A stretch of DNA of 64,000 nucleotides from Ipomoea triloba (Eukaryota > Streptophyta > Magnoliopsida > Solanales > Convolvulaceae). The stretch lies in the NCBI RefSeq assembly GCF_003576645.1, contig NC_044920.1, forward strand, positions 24,414,506 through 24,478,505. Direction: 5' to 3'. The notes beneath the pieces are model-generated. The model did not search any database. It was not told the origin of the DNA and saw nothing but the letters and a program-made list of their open reading frames with translations. This document shows, piece after piece, positions 8,051 to 19,817 of the stretch; position 1 is the first letter of the stretch; every line of letters starts with the position of its first letter. The translations under genes were made by a program, and so were the position numbers.

Positions 8051-11000
8051 ATTATAGGAATAGAGTGAGGTTGGGGGCGGGTAGGAATTGTGCGTAGGAA
8101 AACAGTGTTGAATTGCATATGAGTAATGTGTGGTTAGCGGTGGGTTGTTGGTGGGAAGGTGCGTTACTCCACCACCAAGCAAAAAGGGGAGGTAGGCAAG
8201 GAAAGCGCTAGCTGGATATGCCTGTCATTTTGTTTCTTCTTTCGCATCTGTTTTTGGGAAGATTTTTCCCCACCTCCACGCCCGCCTAACGTCCTGTAGT
8301 CCCATTTTCCTCTTGTCCTCATCTATTTTTCCCACGTCCTCAAACCCAACTTGTGATGTGGCAGGAACGTCGCCGTCACTTTCAACCAAGATTGACGGAA
8401 GTAGCCCTGTGCTAAAATGTGCACCAATAATTGGTATCGGTTATTGTGTTGTATACCAGGGTCGATTTTTAGATTTGCGTTTAAATAAGTAAAAAAGTGA
8501 TTTGCGTGAATATTACGGAGTAGAATTTGGGGGCCTCTTGCATGTCCTAAAATTCGGCCCTTCTGTATACACAACTCAGCCATCTGTGTCATCGTATGTT
8601 GAGTTCTACTACATGAACTATCATTAAATTAATTTTGAGTACTATTGATTTTGATACAATAAGGCTCGAACCCACCACCTCCTATGTGAGGTGCAATCGG
8701 GTGCCACTAGATCACAAGGTCTTTGGCAGTTAATACTTGTTTAAAACTTGCTTGTATGGTATGGTGAGATTCAATTTCTGTTATGAACATTGAGAGTTTA
8801 GGTTTGGGTTGAACTCTTTGTGAGTTTGTGGTGCATAAGAGTGTATAGTTTGGTCTTGAGTCTCAAAACTAAATTGACTCATTTACTTCCTTGTAGACTT
8901 ATGATAAATTTAAGATATAATTGGGCAAAATTGGAAAAGCAAAGTCATAAAAAATGATAATTTTTATAAATCTCAATGGGTAAAAATGTTACATAAATTA
9001 ATCTAGAACTAGGTAGCATACAAATGACGGAATAGAGCGTATGTAAACACATTATACTCCGTATCAAACATTAGGTAAGCATACAACTATACAAAAGATT
9101 AATGGATTTATGCTACAAAACATTTGGTTTTCAACAAAAAATGCTACACAACATTTCTATATTTTGCCATATAATCTCCTGATATGACCATAGTGTCTGA
9201 TTAGATTTCTTAATTATTTAATTGTTAAGTTGGTTCCTTTTTAATTCAGATTAAAATCAATTAATTCATGGACACTCAATTAATATAAAGAGTTTTATTG
9301 TCATGTAAGAATTCAATTTAGGAGAAAAAATAACATTATTTTATATGCATGAGCGGAATTTATCAAGTGCACATATTTGGATAGTGGTTGCATATTTTTC
9401 TTATCAACAAAATATAATTATGTATTTATAAATATTTTTTCTTTAAATATACTTAACCATTAATTTCTTTTTTAAGAAATGCATCTTTTAAATTAAAGAA
9501 ATGATACCCTTGTATGGAGTTTCTATAAATTTGTTCAAAATAAACATTTTAGAAATGCAGAAATCCACACTCTAGTTAAGAATTTTCGTCCATCATTGAT
9601 CTTAAGTATTTGTGTTTTTAATGAATTTTGACGAATTTTTCATTGAATTGATAGCATAAATAACCAAAAATGGTAAAAATGAAACTAAAAATGCCACAAG
9701 CATAGCATACACACTCTAAAATTAAAAATGAAAAAGATGGATGTGTAAAACACACCATTTTGATTTAGTTGGATTCGATTTGAATGATTTGATTCAATGT
9801 TTTGATTTATTCGATTTACATCCCCCCTACCTCTTCCGGGCAATCTCCGTCTCTCATGAGGAGTGGCGGCCAAGGAAAAAACAAATAAAGAAAATGGGGC
9901 ATCTAAAAGAGAACATTTTTGTCTTTAGATGCATGGCTGATTTTGAGAAAAAACATCCATTATTGCCTGCTTTTCACAAAGTGATGATGCATTCTCCCAA
10001 AAGAGAGATTCTCCTCCATCCAATACAAGTAAGCCCTTATTATAACCGTCCTTTCATCCATGAATAAAGTTTGTTCGACAAAAAAAATTGTATGAATTTG
10101 ACATTATTATAGAAATTAAAGTACAACCTACAATTTACATTTTTCACTCGTCTTTAGGACATGCGCGGTGAATGCACTGAAGGGTCTTTTACTATATCTC
10201 ATTTTACATTATTTGATCGTATGACGATATTTAATAAAAATATTTACTATATCTTAAAGATGAAAAATATTTTGTTTCTCTCTCAATTATATTTATTATC
10301 ACCTTTTATTTATCTTTTATTTACAAACTGGTTTTTTTTTTTTTTTGTCCATCAATTCTGTTAAAGTTGAGATTTTTTTTTTTTTAAAAGTCATGGTGGA
10401 AGACAACGTATATTAATTAAAGATTGAAAAAATGTTATTTTCCTATATAAGTCAACGGCAAAAAGTATCATTTTTTTATATTCTAGTTTAGTATTAGTTC
10501 ATAAAACTTTTATGTTTAAGAATTATATTAAAATTTTAAAATTCTATTGAATTCAAAAAGCCTTAAAATAAATGAGAATATTAATTCAACCAATGAATGT
10601 CAACCAATGAATAATAATGAATATGTTATATATTCTTTTGAAAGCCCCATATAATTGGGCTTCTAGGTGGGAACCCTCTTTTGAATATCTCTTCCTCCCA
10701 TATTCCTTCTTATCTTGATAACTAGTATTTCATATGCGCGATGTGCAAAAACGTATGCCCAATATTAATACTCAATGTTAAAATCTTAATTATATTAAAA
10801 TAGTTTTTAAAATAATAGTGTGTGTATTTATTTATTTATTTATAACTGTAGAATTCATATTAATCAGCTTAAACAAGGATTTTTTTTTTTTTGGAAATAG
10901 GAGTTAATGCTTACCTAGAATGTATTATTGAAATAAAAATTATAAAAATGATAAATTACTAAATATAATTATGTTAACATTTAACTAAAATCTAAATGAA

Positions 11001-11640
11001 TTCAAACTTATCATTTAAGAATGTAAGAAAAATATTGTGTAGGCATGTGCATAGTAATAATAATGTGAAAAGTTAACAGAAGTTATAACGGTATGGATAT
11101 TTTTGCCCAAAAAAATATGTAGTACAACTTTTATAGCATAAGGTACAAAAAATATTAATTGAAAAACGGACATAAACCAGGGATATAACCTGGATTGAAA
11201 CTTATTATGTTTTTAGATATTAGATATTAGATTATAATTGATCATAGACAGTTTATATATTAATTGCACAAAAACAAATATTCTTTATAATTTATTTGGA
11301 CAAAAATAAATTTGTTGGGTATGAGGGACCAGGCACTTAATGAGGAGAGCATCATAGTTATTATATATATAGTTATTATAGTTTCGGTTATACTAAACAT
11401 GAGAACCATTTTACTTACTAGTACTAGTATAAATTCGAGACCCTTGTGACAGGCATGAGAAAAAAATGAAGGATGCCATTGGAATAAACAAATGAAGCGA
11501 TGCGTGCATGCATCCATGGACTTTTATTATTATTACTAGTATTTTATATGCATGATGTGCAAAAACATATGCCTAATATTTATATTTTAAAAAATAACTA
11601 ACAAATTCTTACTAATTAAAATTTAAATGAAAAAAAATTA
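8051..11640. other. Large AT-rich intergenic region
   Basis: No reading frame here resembles a protein. A SINE-like head lies at 8655-8720 (separate entry). Two related stretches containing GATGTGCAAAAAC-TATGCC occur near 10735 and 11545, so a dispersed repeat is present. Homopolymer runs and simple AT-rich DNA make up most of the rest. Confidence 0.6.
8655..8720 (-). mobile_element. tRNA-derived SINE head (A-box and B-box)
   Basis: The reverse strand reads GACCTTGTGATCTAGTGGCA, and about 40 bases later GGTGGGTTCGAGCC. TGATCTAGTGG fits an RNA polymerase III A-box and GGGTTCGAGCC a B-box. The spacing fits a tRNA-derived SINE, and no true tRNA cloverleaf is evident. The 3' end of the element is not determined. 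Confidence 0.55.
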
Positions 11641-12183
11641 TTTATTCTATAAGGTAAATATTGATGTGGCAATGGATATGAGGGCTAGAAGAATGAGTTT
11701 TGGGTGGGCTGCTAGAGATGCGTATGGTGTGCTTAGGGGGTAGTGTTGACCGCAAAGCTTGGGCTCTATTCGGTGAAGGAGGCGGAGGCAATGGGAACCC
11801 GGGAGACTTTGAGTTGGATCAAACAAAGAGGATGTCAGCAGGTTGTGCTTGGAACAGATGCTCAAGTGGTGACGAATGTGGTAACAGGATGGGTGAATAT
11901 TTCTCCTTTTGGAGCTGTAATTGATGAAATCCGTGCCCTCCTCGTGGCTCTCCCAGGGATTAATCTTCATTTTGTTAAGCGAGAAGCAAATTTTTAGCTC
12001 ATAATTTATCTCAGAAAGCTTTATGTATTTAAGGGGAAGGGCGGGTTGAGTTTTTAGATTTTATGTCTCGTTACGTTTCTTCTTGTATTCGTGAGAACGA
12101 GTTATTCTATTAATCAAAGTTTCTGTTTTCAAAAAAAAAAAATAATCAAAGTTTCTGTGTTTGGTTTAAAAAAAAAAAAAAAA
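11641..12183 (+). mobile_element. 5'-truncated LINE: degenerate RNase H domain and poly(A) tail
   Basis: Joined frames give VNIDVAMDMRARRMSFGWAA, then GLYSVKEAEAMGTRETLSWI, TDAQVVTNVVTG and FVKREANF. This is a plant LINE-type RNase H domain with DxD-like, E and D motifs in order, broken by frameshifts and stops. It is closely related to the RNase H of the LINE at 35.4-35.9 kb. Two A-rich tracts follow at 12131-12142 and 12168-12183, consistent with the 3' end of a dead, 5'-truncated insertion. Confidence 0.75.
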
Positions 12184-12530
12184 CTTATAAGCAATTCTTA
12201 TTCCAAGCATACCCAAACAATGACCAATTTAGATATTAGAATGAAGGAGCCCTCAAATGGTCAAAACACTCAAACCCTAAACAGTCACTCACAAATTCAC
12301 AATCTCACACAGGTAGTCGCTCGCTTGCTATCTGGAGTCGCTGCCTCTCTCGCTTAATCTCTCTTACGTCCTCAACCTCACCATTGTCGGTCGCCCAATC
12401 ACCCTCCGGCTTCAGGGTCTACTTATCTCTGCCTCGCCGGAGTCGTCGCTCATCCTAACCTTGTTGGTTCATCGTTCTCCCTCCCGTTTCCGGCTACTCT
12501 CCGTTTTCTCCTCGGAAATATATCAATTGG

Positions 12531-12761
12531 GTATGATATGTATCATCTATAGAAGATCTTTCATTTATTATTGAAAATTTCGAGTCTTTTTTTTTTTTTT
12601 TTTTAATTACATATTCATTTTATTAATCTAGGTTATGCCGACTTAATTGATAAGTTGTAAATGTGATTGTATTTTGTGGATGATTCATTGTTGCTCATTG
12701 GTAATCTGTTAATCTGTTAATGGGCTGGTGCCCTAATAACTGTAATTGTTGTTGGTTGCAG
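12531..12761 (+). other. 5'-UTR intron of the FLX-like gene
   Basis: The donor TTGG then GTATGATATG and the acceptor GGTTGCAG then GCCTGG bracket an intron just before the start codon at 12781. The CT-rich sequence at about 12260-12530 is the likely first leader exon. Confidence 0.6.
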
Positions 12762-12780
12762 GCCTGGAATATAATCCTGA

Positions 12781-15700
12781 ATGGGTAGCAAAAGTAAACC
12801 ACCGCCTCCATTCCTAAGACACCCTCCTCTAGGGCCAAGCACAGTGCATCCTGATCCTTATGGTCCTTCGATTCGGCCCCCACCTGGTGGTTTCCCTCCA
12901 TTTGAGATGCTTCCTCATCCTGAGATTATGGAGCAGAAGCTTGCCACACAACATGCAGAGATGCAAAAACTTGCAAAAGAAAACCATAGGCTTGCCGCCA
13001 CCCATGGAACTTTGAGGCAAGAGCTTGCTGCTGCGAAACATGAGCTGCAACTATTGCACACTCACATAGGGGCTATGAAATCTGAGAAGGAACAACAGAC
13101 AACGGTCCTCAAGGATAAAATTGCTAGGATGGAGGCTGAATTAAAAGCTGCAGATCCTCTTAAAGCAGAATTGCAGAAGGCACGAGGCGAAGCTCAGAGT
13201 CTGATTGCTGAAAGGCAGGAACTTATTTTGAAAGTGCAGCAGCTGGGTCAGGATCTTCAGAGGACTCACTCTAACACACAACAGATTCCTCTTCTGTTAT
13301 CTGAGCTTGAAGCCTTGAGACAGGAGTACAGCCATTGCAGGTAAATTCTTTTCCTAGGTGTTGTGAAATGTTAAGTGCTCGAATGTTTAGGAAATTTTCA
13401 TTGTATATTGTCAGTATATGGTTGAAGGTTAGGTATTCATTTGCAATTTGGCATAACAAGGAGGCACTTTGTGCTTCTTTTCTAACAGAAAGATGGTCAT
13501 TTTTCTCTTAGGGTATGTTTGGTTGGGTGGAAAATATTTTCCATGGAAGTTGTTTTCCTTAAAGTGGAGGAAAATATTGTTTTGTGATGTTTGGTTCATG
13601 GAATTCATTTTCCAATGAATTCCTCAAATTTGAGGAAAACAAAATCCTTGGTTGGACCAAGGATTTTGTTTTCCATGGAGGATGGGGAGAAAATTGGTAT
13701 GATTGGACAAATTTACCCTTTGTGTTATTTTCTAATTATTATTACTTTTATTAAGTTGTAGGGGCATATAGGTCTTTATACACATTATTCCTTACCATTT
13801 TAAATCCAACCAAACAACAGAATTTATCTTCCCAGCAAATTCTTTTCCACCAACCAAACAACATAATTTATTTTCCTGTTAACTACTTTTCCACGGAATT
13901 TCACTTCCACTTCCCTTCAAATATTTTCCGCGAACCAAACGAGCCCTTAGTGGAACCTGCCCACCATTCTATCATCATCATGCACTTTGTACCTCTTCTT
14001 GTTGTGGATTTTTGGTGTATGGTAATGATTCAGTTAGTTAAGTTTACTTTTCAGTTCCTAAGATAATGGTTTTGTTTTTTTAGAACAGGATATATTCTTT
14101 TTTACAGAATAGAATTCATAAGAATGTTATCCCATATGGGATAAAAATATTTTGATACTTAACATTATTAAAAGGAAAGTCTAGTTCTGGCTTTCATTAA
14201 TTGAATGTAATGATTCATAAAGGATACAATAATCATATTGGGTTGGCTCATATTGTGGAAAGGTATTTGAAGTAAAATAATGTGGAAGCTGCTATTCAAT
14301 TATTCATAGCTCATTCCTGCATTAGTGGACATTGTATTGCTAATTATCCTTTTCTACTTATTTTTTGTTGTCTCCCACATGCTAACTTATTATTAATGGA
14401 TAATGCCTGATGTCTTGTAATTTGGTTAATGCAGGGCAACCTATGAGTATGATAGGAAATTTTACCATGATCACATTGAATCTCTTAAGGTGATGGAAAA
14501 GAATTACATGACCATGGCGAGTGAAGTGGAAAAGCTTCGGGCAGAATTAAATAATACGGCTAATTTAGACAGAACTGGTATTATATATTTATATATATAT
14601 TAATATATATTTACATCTGTATTATTAATATATGTGCTCCGTGAGTTATATATAATAATATATTCAAACAAAACTGATATAGTGGCCTTATTTTTGTGTT
14701 ATCATATATACATTGGGATACATTATATTATATATGTGTGTGTGTGTGTGTGTAGTTTTATTGCTCTCTTTTGCATATAGCACTCTTCCATTTATAAATC
14801 ATCTAGTTCTGTGGAATACAAATGCAGGTACAACGTATGGTAATTCTATGGGACATAATGAGAGTGATACTGCTACTCATTATCCTGTTGCACAAAATAT
14901 TTATGGAGATGGCTATGGTGTTGCTCAGGTTTGTATATTGTGTGCATTTGCTTTTTGTTAGCGCTTTCTTAAGTCATTTTACTGCAATCAATAAATTGAA
15001 GATTTGGCATTTGATGGTTTATTTAAAAGTCTTGTCATTGTGTGTTATACTGCAAAAGTGTAGAACCAACTTCTGCAAATGAATAGTGTAACTTTCTGGC
15101 ATTATTTGTTGAAACAAATGACCAAAGAGCAAACAACATATTTGTCCATGCTAACTGTTCATTTTTTTTAATATTGAAATATTAGAACTTTCGTTTCTTT
15201 CCCTAGACTGTGCTTTGGGTTATATGCTCTGCAGTGTGAGCAAAAGCTTATTGCAACTATTTTCTTGCATTTTATGTTTGTATGACGTAATTATTATCTT
15301 GTCATAAGCATTTTATCAAACTATTTATTGTGAGCTGGTAGTTATTTTTATTTCTTATGTTACATCATTTTCAGATGTGTAATGATACATTCTGTGGCAA
15401 GCCTTGTTATGATTTAACATGCATTTAATGGTCTCTTTTTAATGCATTATTGATATTAAAGTTAAGTTTATCATTCCTACATTTGGTTGGAAAACTGCAA
15501 CCTTTTCTCTGAATTTCGAGGCAGAATCAATGTGAATGTTAAACAATTCTATCCATTCCATAGCAGGGACGTGGCCCTCTTCCACCTATGGGAAATGTTA
15601 GTGGAGTTGCTGCTCCTACCGGTAATTCTCCAAATTTTGGCGCTCACCCTGGGCCTACTTCTGCAAAACCCACTCATGATGCTTCAAAAATGCCCAATTA

Positions 15701-16145
15701 CGATGCACAAATTGGAAGGGCAGGACCTGGCTATGATGCACAAAGGGTGGCAAATGCACCTGGTTATGATGCACAAAGGGGCGCAAGTGGACATGGTTAC
15801 ACTCCACAGAGTGGACCAACTGGAGCCAGTTATGATGCACAGAGGGGGCCTGGGTATGATCATCAGAGGATTCCTGGTTACGATACTCATACAGGCCCTG
15901 GATATGATGGATACAGGTCACTTGGTTATGATGCAAACCGAGGTTCTGGGTATGATTTAGCGAGTGGAGCCAATTATGATGCAACAATGGTCTCTGGCCA
16001 TGACACAACTGGGAAAGGAGGTGTTGGGGCTCAAGGTCAACTTGGACTTTCAAGAAATCCAGCTTATGGGTCTGCAACACCATCTGGTCATACTGGAACG
16101 GGGTATGATGGAGCAGCACGTGGGGGGAACCCTGGTCGTAGATAA
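12781..16145 (+). CDS. FLX-like coiled-coil protein, 460 aa, four coding exons
   Basis: Coding exons are 12781..13340, 14435..14577, 14828..14928 and 15567..16145, all GT-AG with matching phases. The N-terminus is proline-rich (SKPPPPFLRHPP). Residues 50-240 form a long coiled coil (EQKLATQHAEMQKLAKENHR onward, including EYDRKFYHDHIESLKVMEKN). This is the signature of FLX and FLX-like proteins, which act with FRIGIDA in the nucleus to activate FLC and influence flowering time. The last 190 residues are a Gly/Tyr-rich tail with repeated GYDAQRG-type units, resembling the longer FLX-like 2 type. The exact subfamily is inferred. Intron 1 contains a MITE. The 3' UTR has local duplications. Confidence 0.88.
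13511..13946. mobile_element. Tourist-like MITE in intron 1 of the FLX-like gene
   Basis: The left end GGGTATGTTTGGTT and the right end AACCAAACGAGCCC are imperfect terminal inverted repeats (11 of 14). TTA is present on both sides (13508-13510 and 13947-13949) as a target-site duplication. A TTA/TAA duplication and GGG ends fit the PIF/Harbinger group. The interior is AT-rich and non-coding. Confidence 0.75.
14734..14754. repeat. (TG)n microsatellite in an intron
   Basis: A run of about ten TG units lies in intron 2 of the FLX-like gene, next to an AT-rich tract. No other feature is seen. Confidence 0.9.
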
Positions 16146-16161
16146 GGTTCAAGTTGATTTT

Positions 16162-16339
16162 CATCTCCATTGCATTTGATACTTCTTGGAGAATCAGCAC
16201 CTCCCTCTGTCATCTATTCTCTTTATTCTTCACCATCAAAATGGTGATCACATCTCCATTGCATTTGACACTTCTTGGAGAATCAGCACCTCCCTCTGAC
16301 ATCTATTCTCTTTATTCTTCACCATCAAAATGGTGATCA
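16162..16339 (+). repeat. Tandem duplication (period 89 bp) in the FLX-like 3' UTR
   Basis: Two nearly identical units start CATCTCCATTGCATTTGA at 16162 and 16251, each ending ATCAAAATGGTGATCA. A second short duplication, around CCTATGGTTGAACATTTT and TCTTGTGGTGTATATTG, follows at about 16637-16710. Confidence 0.85.
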
Positions 16340-16710
16340 CATGATATATGAAAGTTCATCATCAAGTGAGCCCCATCTTTCAATGCACAGCGGCTGGGGC
16401 TGAAGATTTTGGGAGTAAAACCGAAGCTTTCACAAGCCACTGATTTTTGTTCTCTTTGTAAGTGAGATAAAAGGCCTATTGTGGGGGCTCTTTAGATTGA
16501 ACTGCTATCTAAAGCCAGGTGTATTCCCCCATATTTTCTACTAAACAAATGCCGAGTAGAATCATAGGATGGATATATCTCTCTGTTGATAGAACTGTGT
16601 AGAAAATATTGTCAAGCTAGCACATGATATTCATTGCCTATGGTTGAACATTTTTCTTGTGGTGTATATTGTGCCTATGGTTGAACATTTTCTTGTGGTG
16701 TATATTGTGC

Positions 16711-18240
16711 TTAGCTTTCTCACAGGTGAAGTGAAAATGGCCTTCAACTTTGATCAAATTTAGGAGGTCATCCCAGTCATAAACCTACTAGATTGTGTCT
16801 ATATTATTTTTCTTTTATAGCATTTTTGGTTGTAAAAAAATAGAGTTAATTTTTGTAGAGGTTCTTTGTCTTTATTGGCAATTTTAAATTTAGTTTCAAA
16901 CTATTGTTTTTACTATTTAACATCCCCTATATCCTATTTTGGACATTTTTTGTCATTTTGATGATTTTTCTGGTAAAACTCCATTCTAGACAATGACAAT
17001 TTTTTCTTCTTTTTTTTTTTTAATTTTGGTTTTTTATACTGTTTTTTATTTATTTATCAATTTTCCTTCAACTCGGCTACCATTCGTCAATGGAGATACC
17101 GGGTACGTGAGGACCTTTGGGTGCGATGGAATCGTCATTCGGTTGGCTTTAGCCTAATTGTCTAATGACAAAAACGGAATATGATAGGCTAAATAATAAA
17201 GGACTTCCAATGAAATTAACTCGTAAGAAATGATCAACTAGCTAGCATACAAACAATGATATTGAAATCAACATAGATATGATGAACTCCTTACATCCAT
17301 CCCATATCGGTGCAAGTGAGTCTTTTGTAAAATGCTTCTTGCATGTAAAATTACATATATCTTGTAAATTGAGATGTATCCTGATGTGAATCACGAATAA
17401 TTGAGTTAACAAAGATGCCTTTTATTTTCACCAGTCTTATTTATGCAATATAATAACTTACATTGAAAAATGATTAAGCAAGTGGGCAAGTAACAACATT
17501 TCTTTTTAATCATCTAATGACGTGTTAAAACATTTGACAACATACATTCAAATAAAGGAAGAAAAGATAAAACTTTAGAGCAACTCAGAGGTGGTGATGT
17601 AAATTCATTCATCTACTTCGCATGTATATGATGTGTATAGAAATTGTATGAACAAAGGAGAGAAAAATTCCAAAATTAGGCGAATCTTTATTTAAAATAT
17701 ATAATAAGGATAAAGATGGAAAAAGTTATGAAAGTGCTTATTTTTGAAAAGTTAACCTAAATGAACTTTTCAAAATAAATTCTTATTTTAAACTACTACC
17801 AAATAAAGGTTACTTATTAGTAACTTAAAATAAGCTATAAGCTCTGCCAAACATAGGTGGATGTTTTTGCTTATAAAAAAAAAATTAGAGAAAAAATTAA
17901 ACTATTGAGATTGCTCTCATAGCTCTTGTTCATGACAGCATAGGCTATAAGTGAGGAAGCAAGCAAGGATAGTTGAGTTATAAGAGAGAAAGAGTTAAGC
18001 AGTATAGATGATATAAAATATTGAATTGCCAGCCACCCAGTGGCCACGTACCCCAAGTAAGTAAGCTGCATGAGATTCTTCACCTTAATTTGTAGGTGTC
18101 TTAATTACATTGGATTAAAGCTACCATCCATCCATCTTGACTTAATTATTCATTAACCACTTCATTGCTAGCTACTTCGCTAGCTCGATCAGATCTCATC
18201 ATCTATCTATCTCCGATGATCCATTGAATTGAAGTCAATA
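16711..18240. other. Intergenic region upstream of the first TBL copy
   Basis: AT-rich, with no credible gene. The segment about 17395-17560 resembles about 22760-22930 upstream of the second TBL copy. It contains TTTTATTTTCACCAGTCTTA and CATTTGACAACAT motifs, so it belongs to the tandem duplication. The part at 17229-17320 has a relative at 20340-20430. Confidence 0.6.
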
Positions 18241-19413
18241 ATGGAGCTTTCCTCCTGCAAATCTCCAACTCTGCAAACCCTAATTATCCTACCGCTGATC
18301 GCCTTCACGTTAATCTTCCTCCTCCTCGCCCTTTCAACATCGCCACACGCTGCGCCGCCGCCGCCGCTAATCTCACTGCACCCCAAACTATCGGAGCTCA
18401 GAGCAGCGGCGATCGTCTCCGGCTCCGGAGAAGTGTGATATTTTCGCCGGGGAATGGATTCCGAACGCGGAGGCGCCGTATTACACCAACGAGACTTGCC
18501 ACAGCATTCAGCCGCATCAGAATTGTATGAAGTATGGGCGGCCGGATACGGGGTACTTGAAGTGGCGGTGGAGGCCCGACGGGTGCGAGCTCCCGGTGTT
18601 TGATCCTCGGCGGTTCTTGGAACTTGGTAGGAATAAATCTTTGGCGTTCGTGGGAGACTCCATTGCTAGGAACCATTTCCAGACGCTTGTCTGCCTCTTA
18701 ACTAGAGTACGTATATGTTTTTGCCTTTCCCTTTTCTTTATTTTTCATTCTTCATCATTATATTTTAAAACTTAGTTGCATTAGTTTAGAGCTTAAGATG
18801 CATAAGTTTGACATTTAAATACACCAGTTCGAAACACTTAACATCATTAGCATTCATGTTGACAAGTGTATTTTTTTTTTTTTTTTTTAAATTTGTTTTC
18901 ATTTTAAGTTGTTGATCTAATCTACATTAATGACTCAAATCTCATGCTATTTTAACACACACATATAATCGGCACGTTAACAGCTGATGGGCTCTTAGGA
19001 CGGCATTTAGGGCGATTAATAGGTTGGAGGGTTTTAAGGGCGTGACGTTTTTGAGGTCTTTAGCCCCACAGCATTTTGAAAATGGGGCTTTTGATCAGGG
19101 TGGAGAGTGTGTGAGGAAAGAGCCGTTTAAGAGGAATGACACGATTGTGGGGAAGTTTAAGATGATAGGTATGTATGATATTGAGAAGGAAGAATTTGCA
19201 GTGGCAGTAAAGGAAGGGAGAAGGGAATTTAGATGGTTTGATGTAACAGAGACAATGTTGTTGAGAGCAGACGGGCATCCTAATGGGTATGGTCATTGGC
19301 CCAATCCAAACGTGAGAATGTATAATGACTGTATGCATTGGTGTTTGCCAGGGCCAATTGATACATGGAATGATTTCTTGTGGGAGTTGCTCAAAAGGGA
19401 GACACAGGATTAG
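18241..19413 (+). pseudogene. Trichome-birefringence-like (TBL) pseudogene, copy 1
   Basis: Exon 1 (18241..18706) and the end of exon 2 (about 18981..19413) are clearly related to the intact copy at 23.5-26.3 kb. Two lesions disable it. First, after AAIVSGSGEV the frame reaches a TGA, because sequence present in copy 2 ([16 protein letters not shown]) is shortened by a non-multiple of three near 18425. Second, about 325 bp encoding the first part of exon 2, including its acceptor, is missing; homology resumes only at TGGGCTCTTAGGACGG. GDSIARN and the C-terminal DCMHW region survive. The in-frame ATG is at 18241; the TTG at 18229 is not a start. Confidence 0.9.
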
Positions 19414-19510
19414 GTTGGGATGACAATCGAGTTTGCTTCATCCAGCTGTTGGACTAATTTTTTTTTTTATTTTTTTTTAAAATTTTTTTGGTAAACCAAA
19501 TAACAACTAC

Positions 19511-19817
19511 TGTTATGCCATGACCCGGTCGAGCTCACCTTGCAATATAAATTCGAGTTCATGTTTACAATTTTAGAACTTTATATTCACAATTTTAGAA
19601 TTCTATATTCACAATTACAAAACACTGTATTTACAATTTCATAACTCTATATTTAACAGTATAACACTAAAATTGTGAATATTGAGTAATGTAATTTTGT
19701 ATGTTGAGATGTAAAATGATGAATATAAAATTATAAAATTACAAAAATAAAGTTTTAAAATTGTAAACGTGGACTCGGGTTCACCTTGCAAGGTGGAGCC
19801 GAGTCCATAGCATAATT
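19511..19817. mobile_element. Foldback element with imperfect terminal inverted repeats
   Basis: The left end (TGTTATGCCATGACCCGGTC, GAGCTCACCTTGCAA) matches the reverse complement of the right end (TTGCAAGGTGGAGCCGAGTC, CATAGCATAAT). The interior is made of repeated TTCACAATTTTAGAA-type AT-rich blocks. Ends and superfamily are approximate, and no target duplication is assigned. Confidence 0.6.

Noticed and set aside
9741..10067. 108-codon forward frame
   Set aside because: No recognisable domain; AT-rich with a polypyrimidine context; nothing supports exon borders or a promoter.
15655..16200. Long reverse frame opposite the FLX-like last exon
   Set aside because: It is the antisense shadow of the GYDAQRG repeat codons; His/Leu-rich with no start context or splice support.
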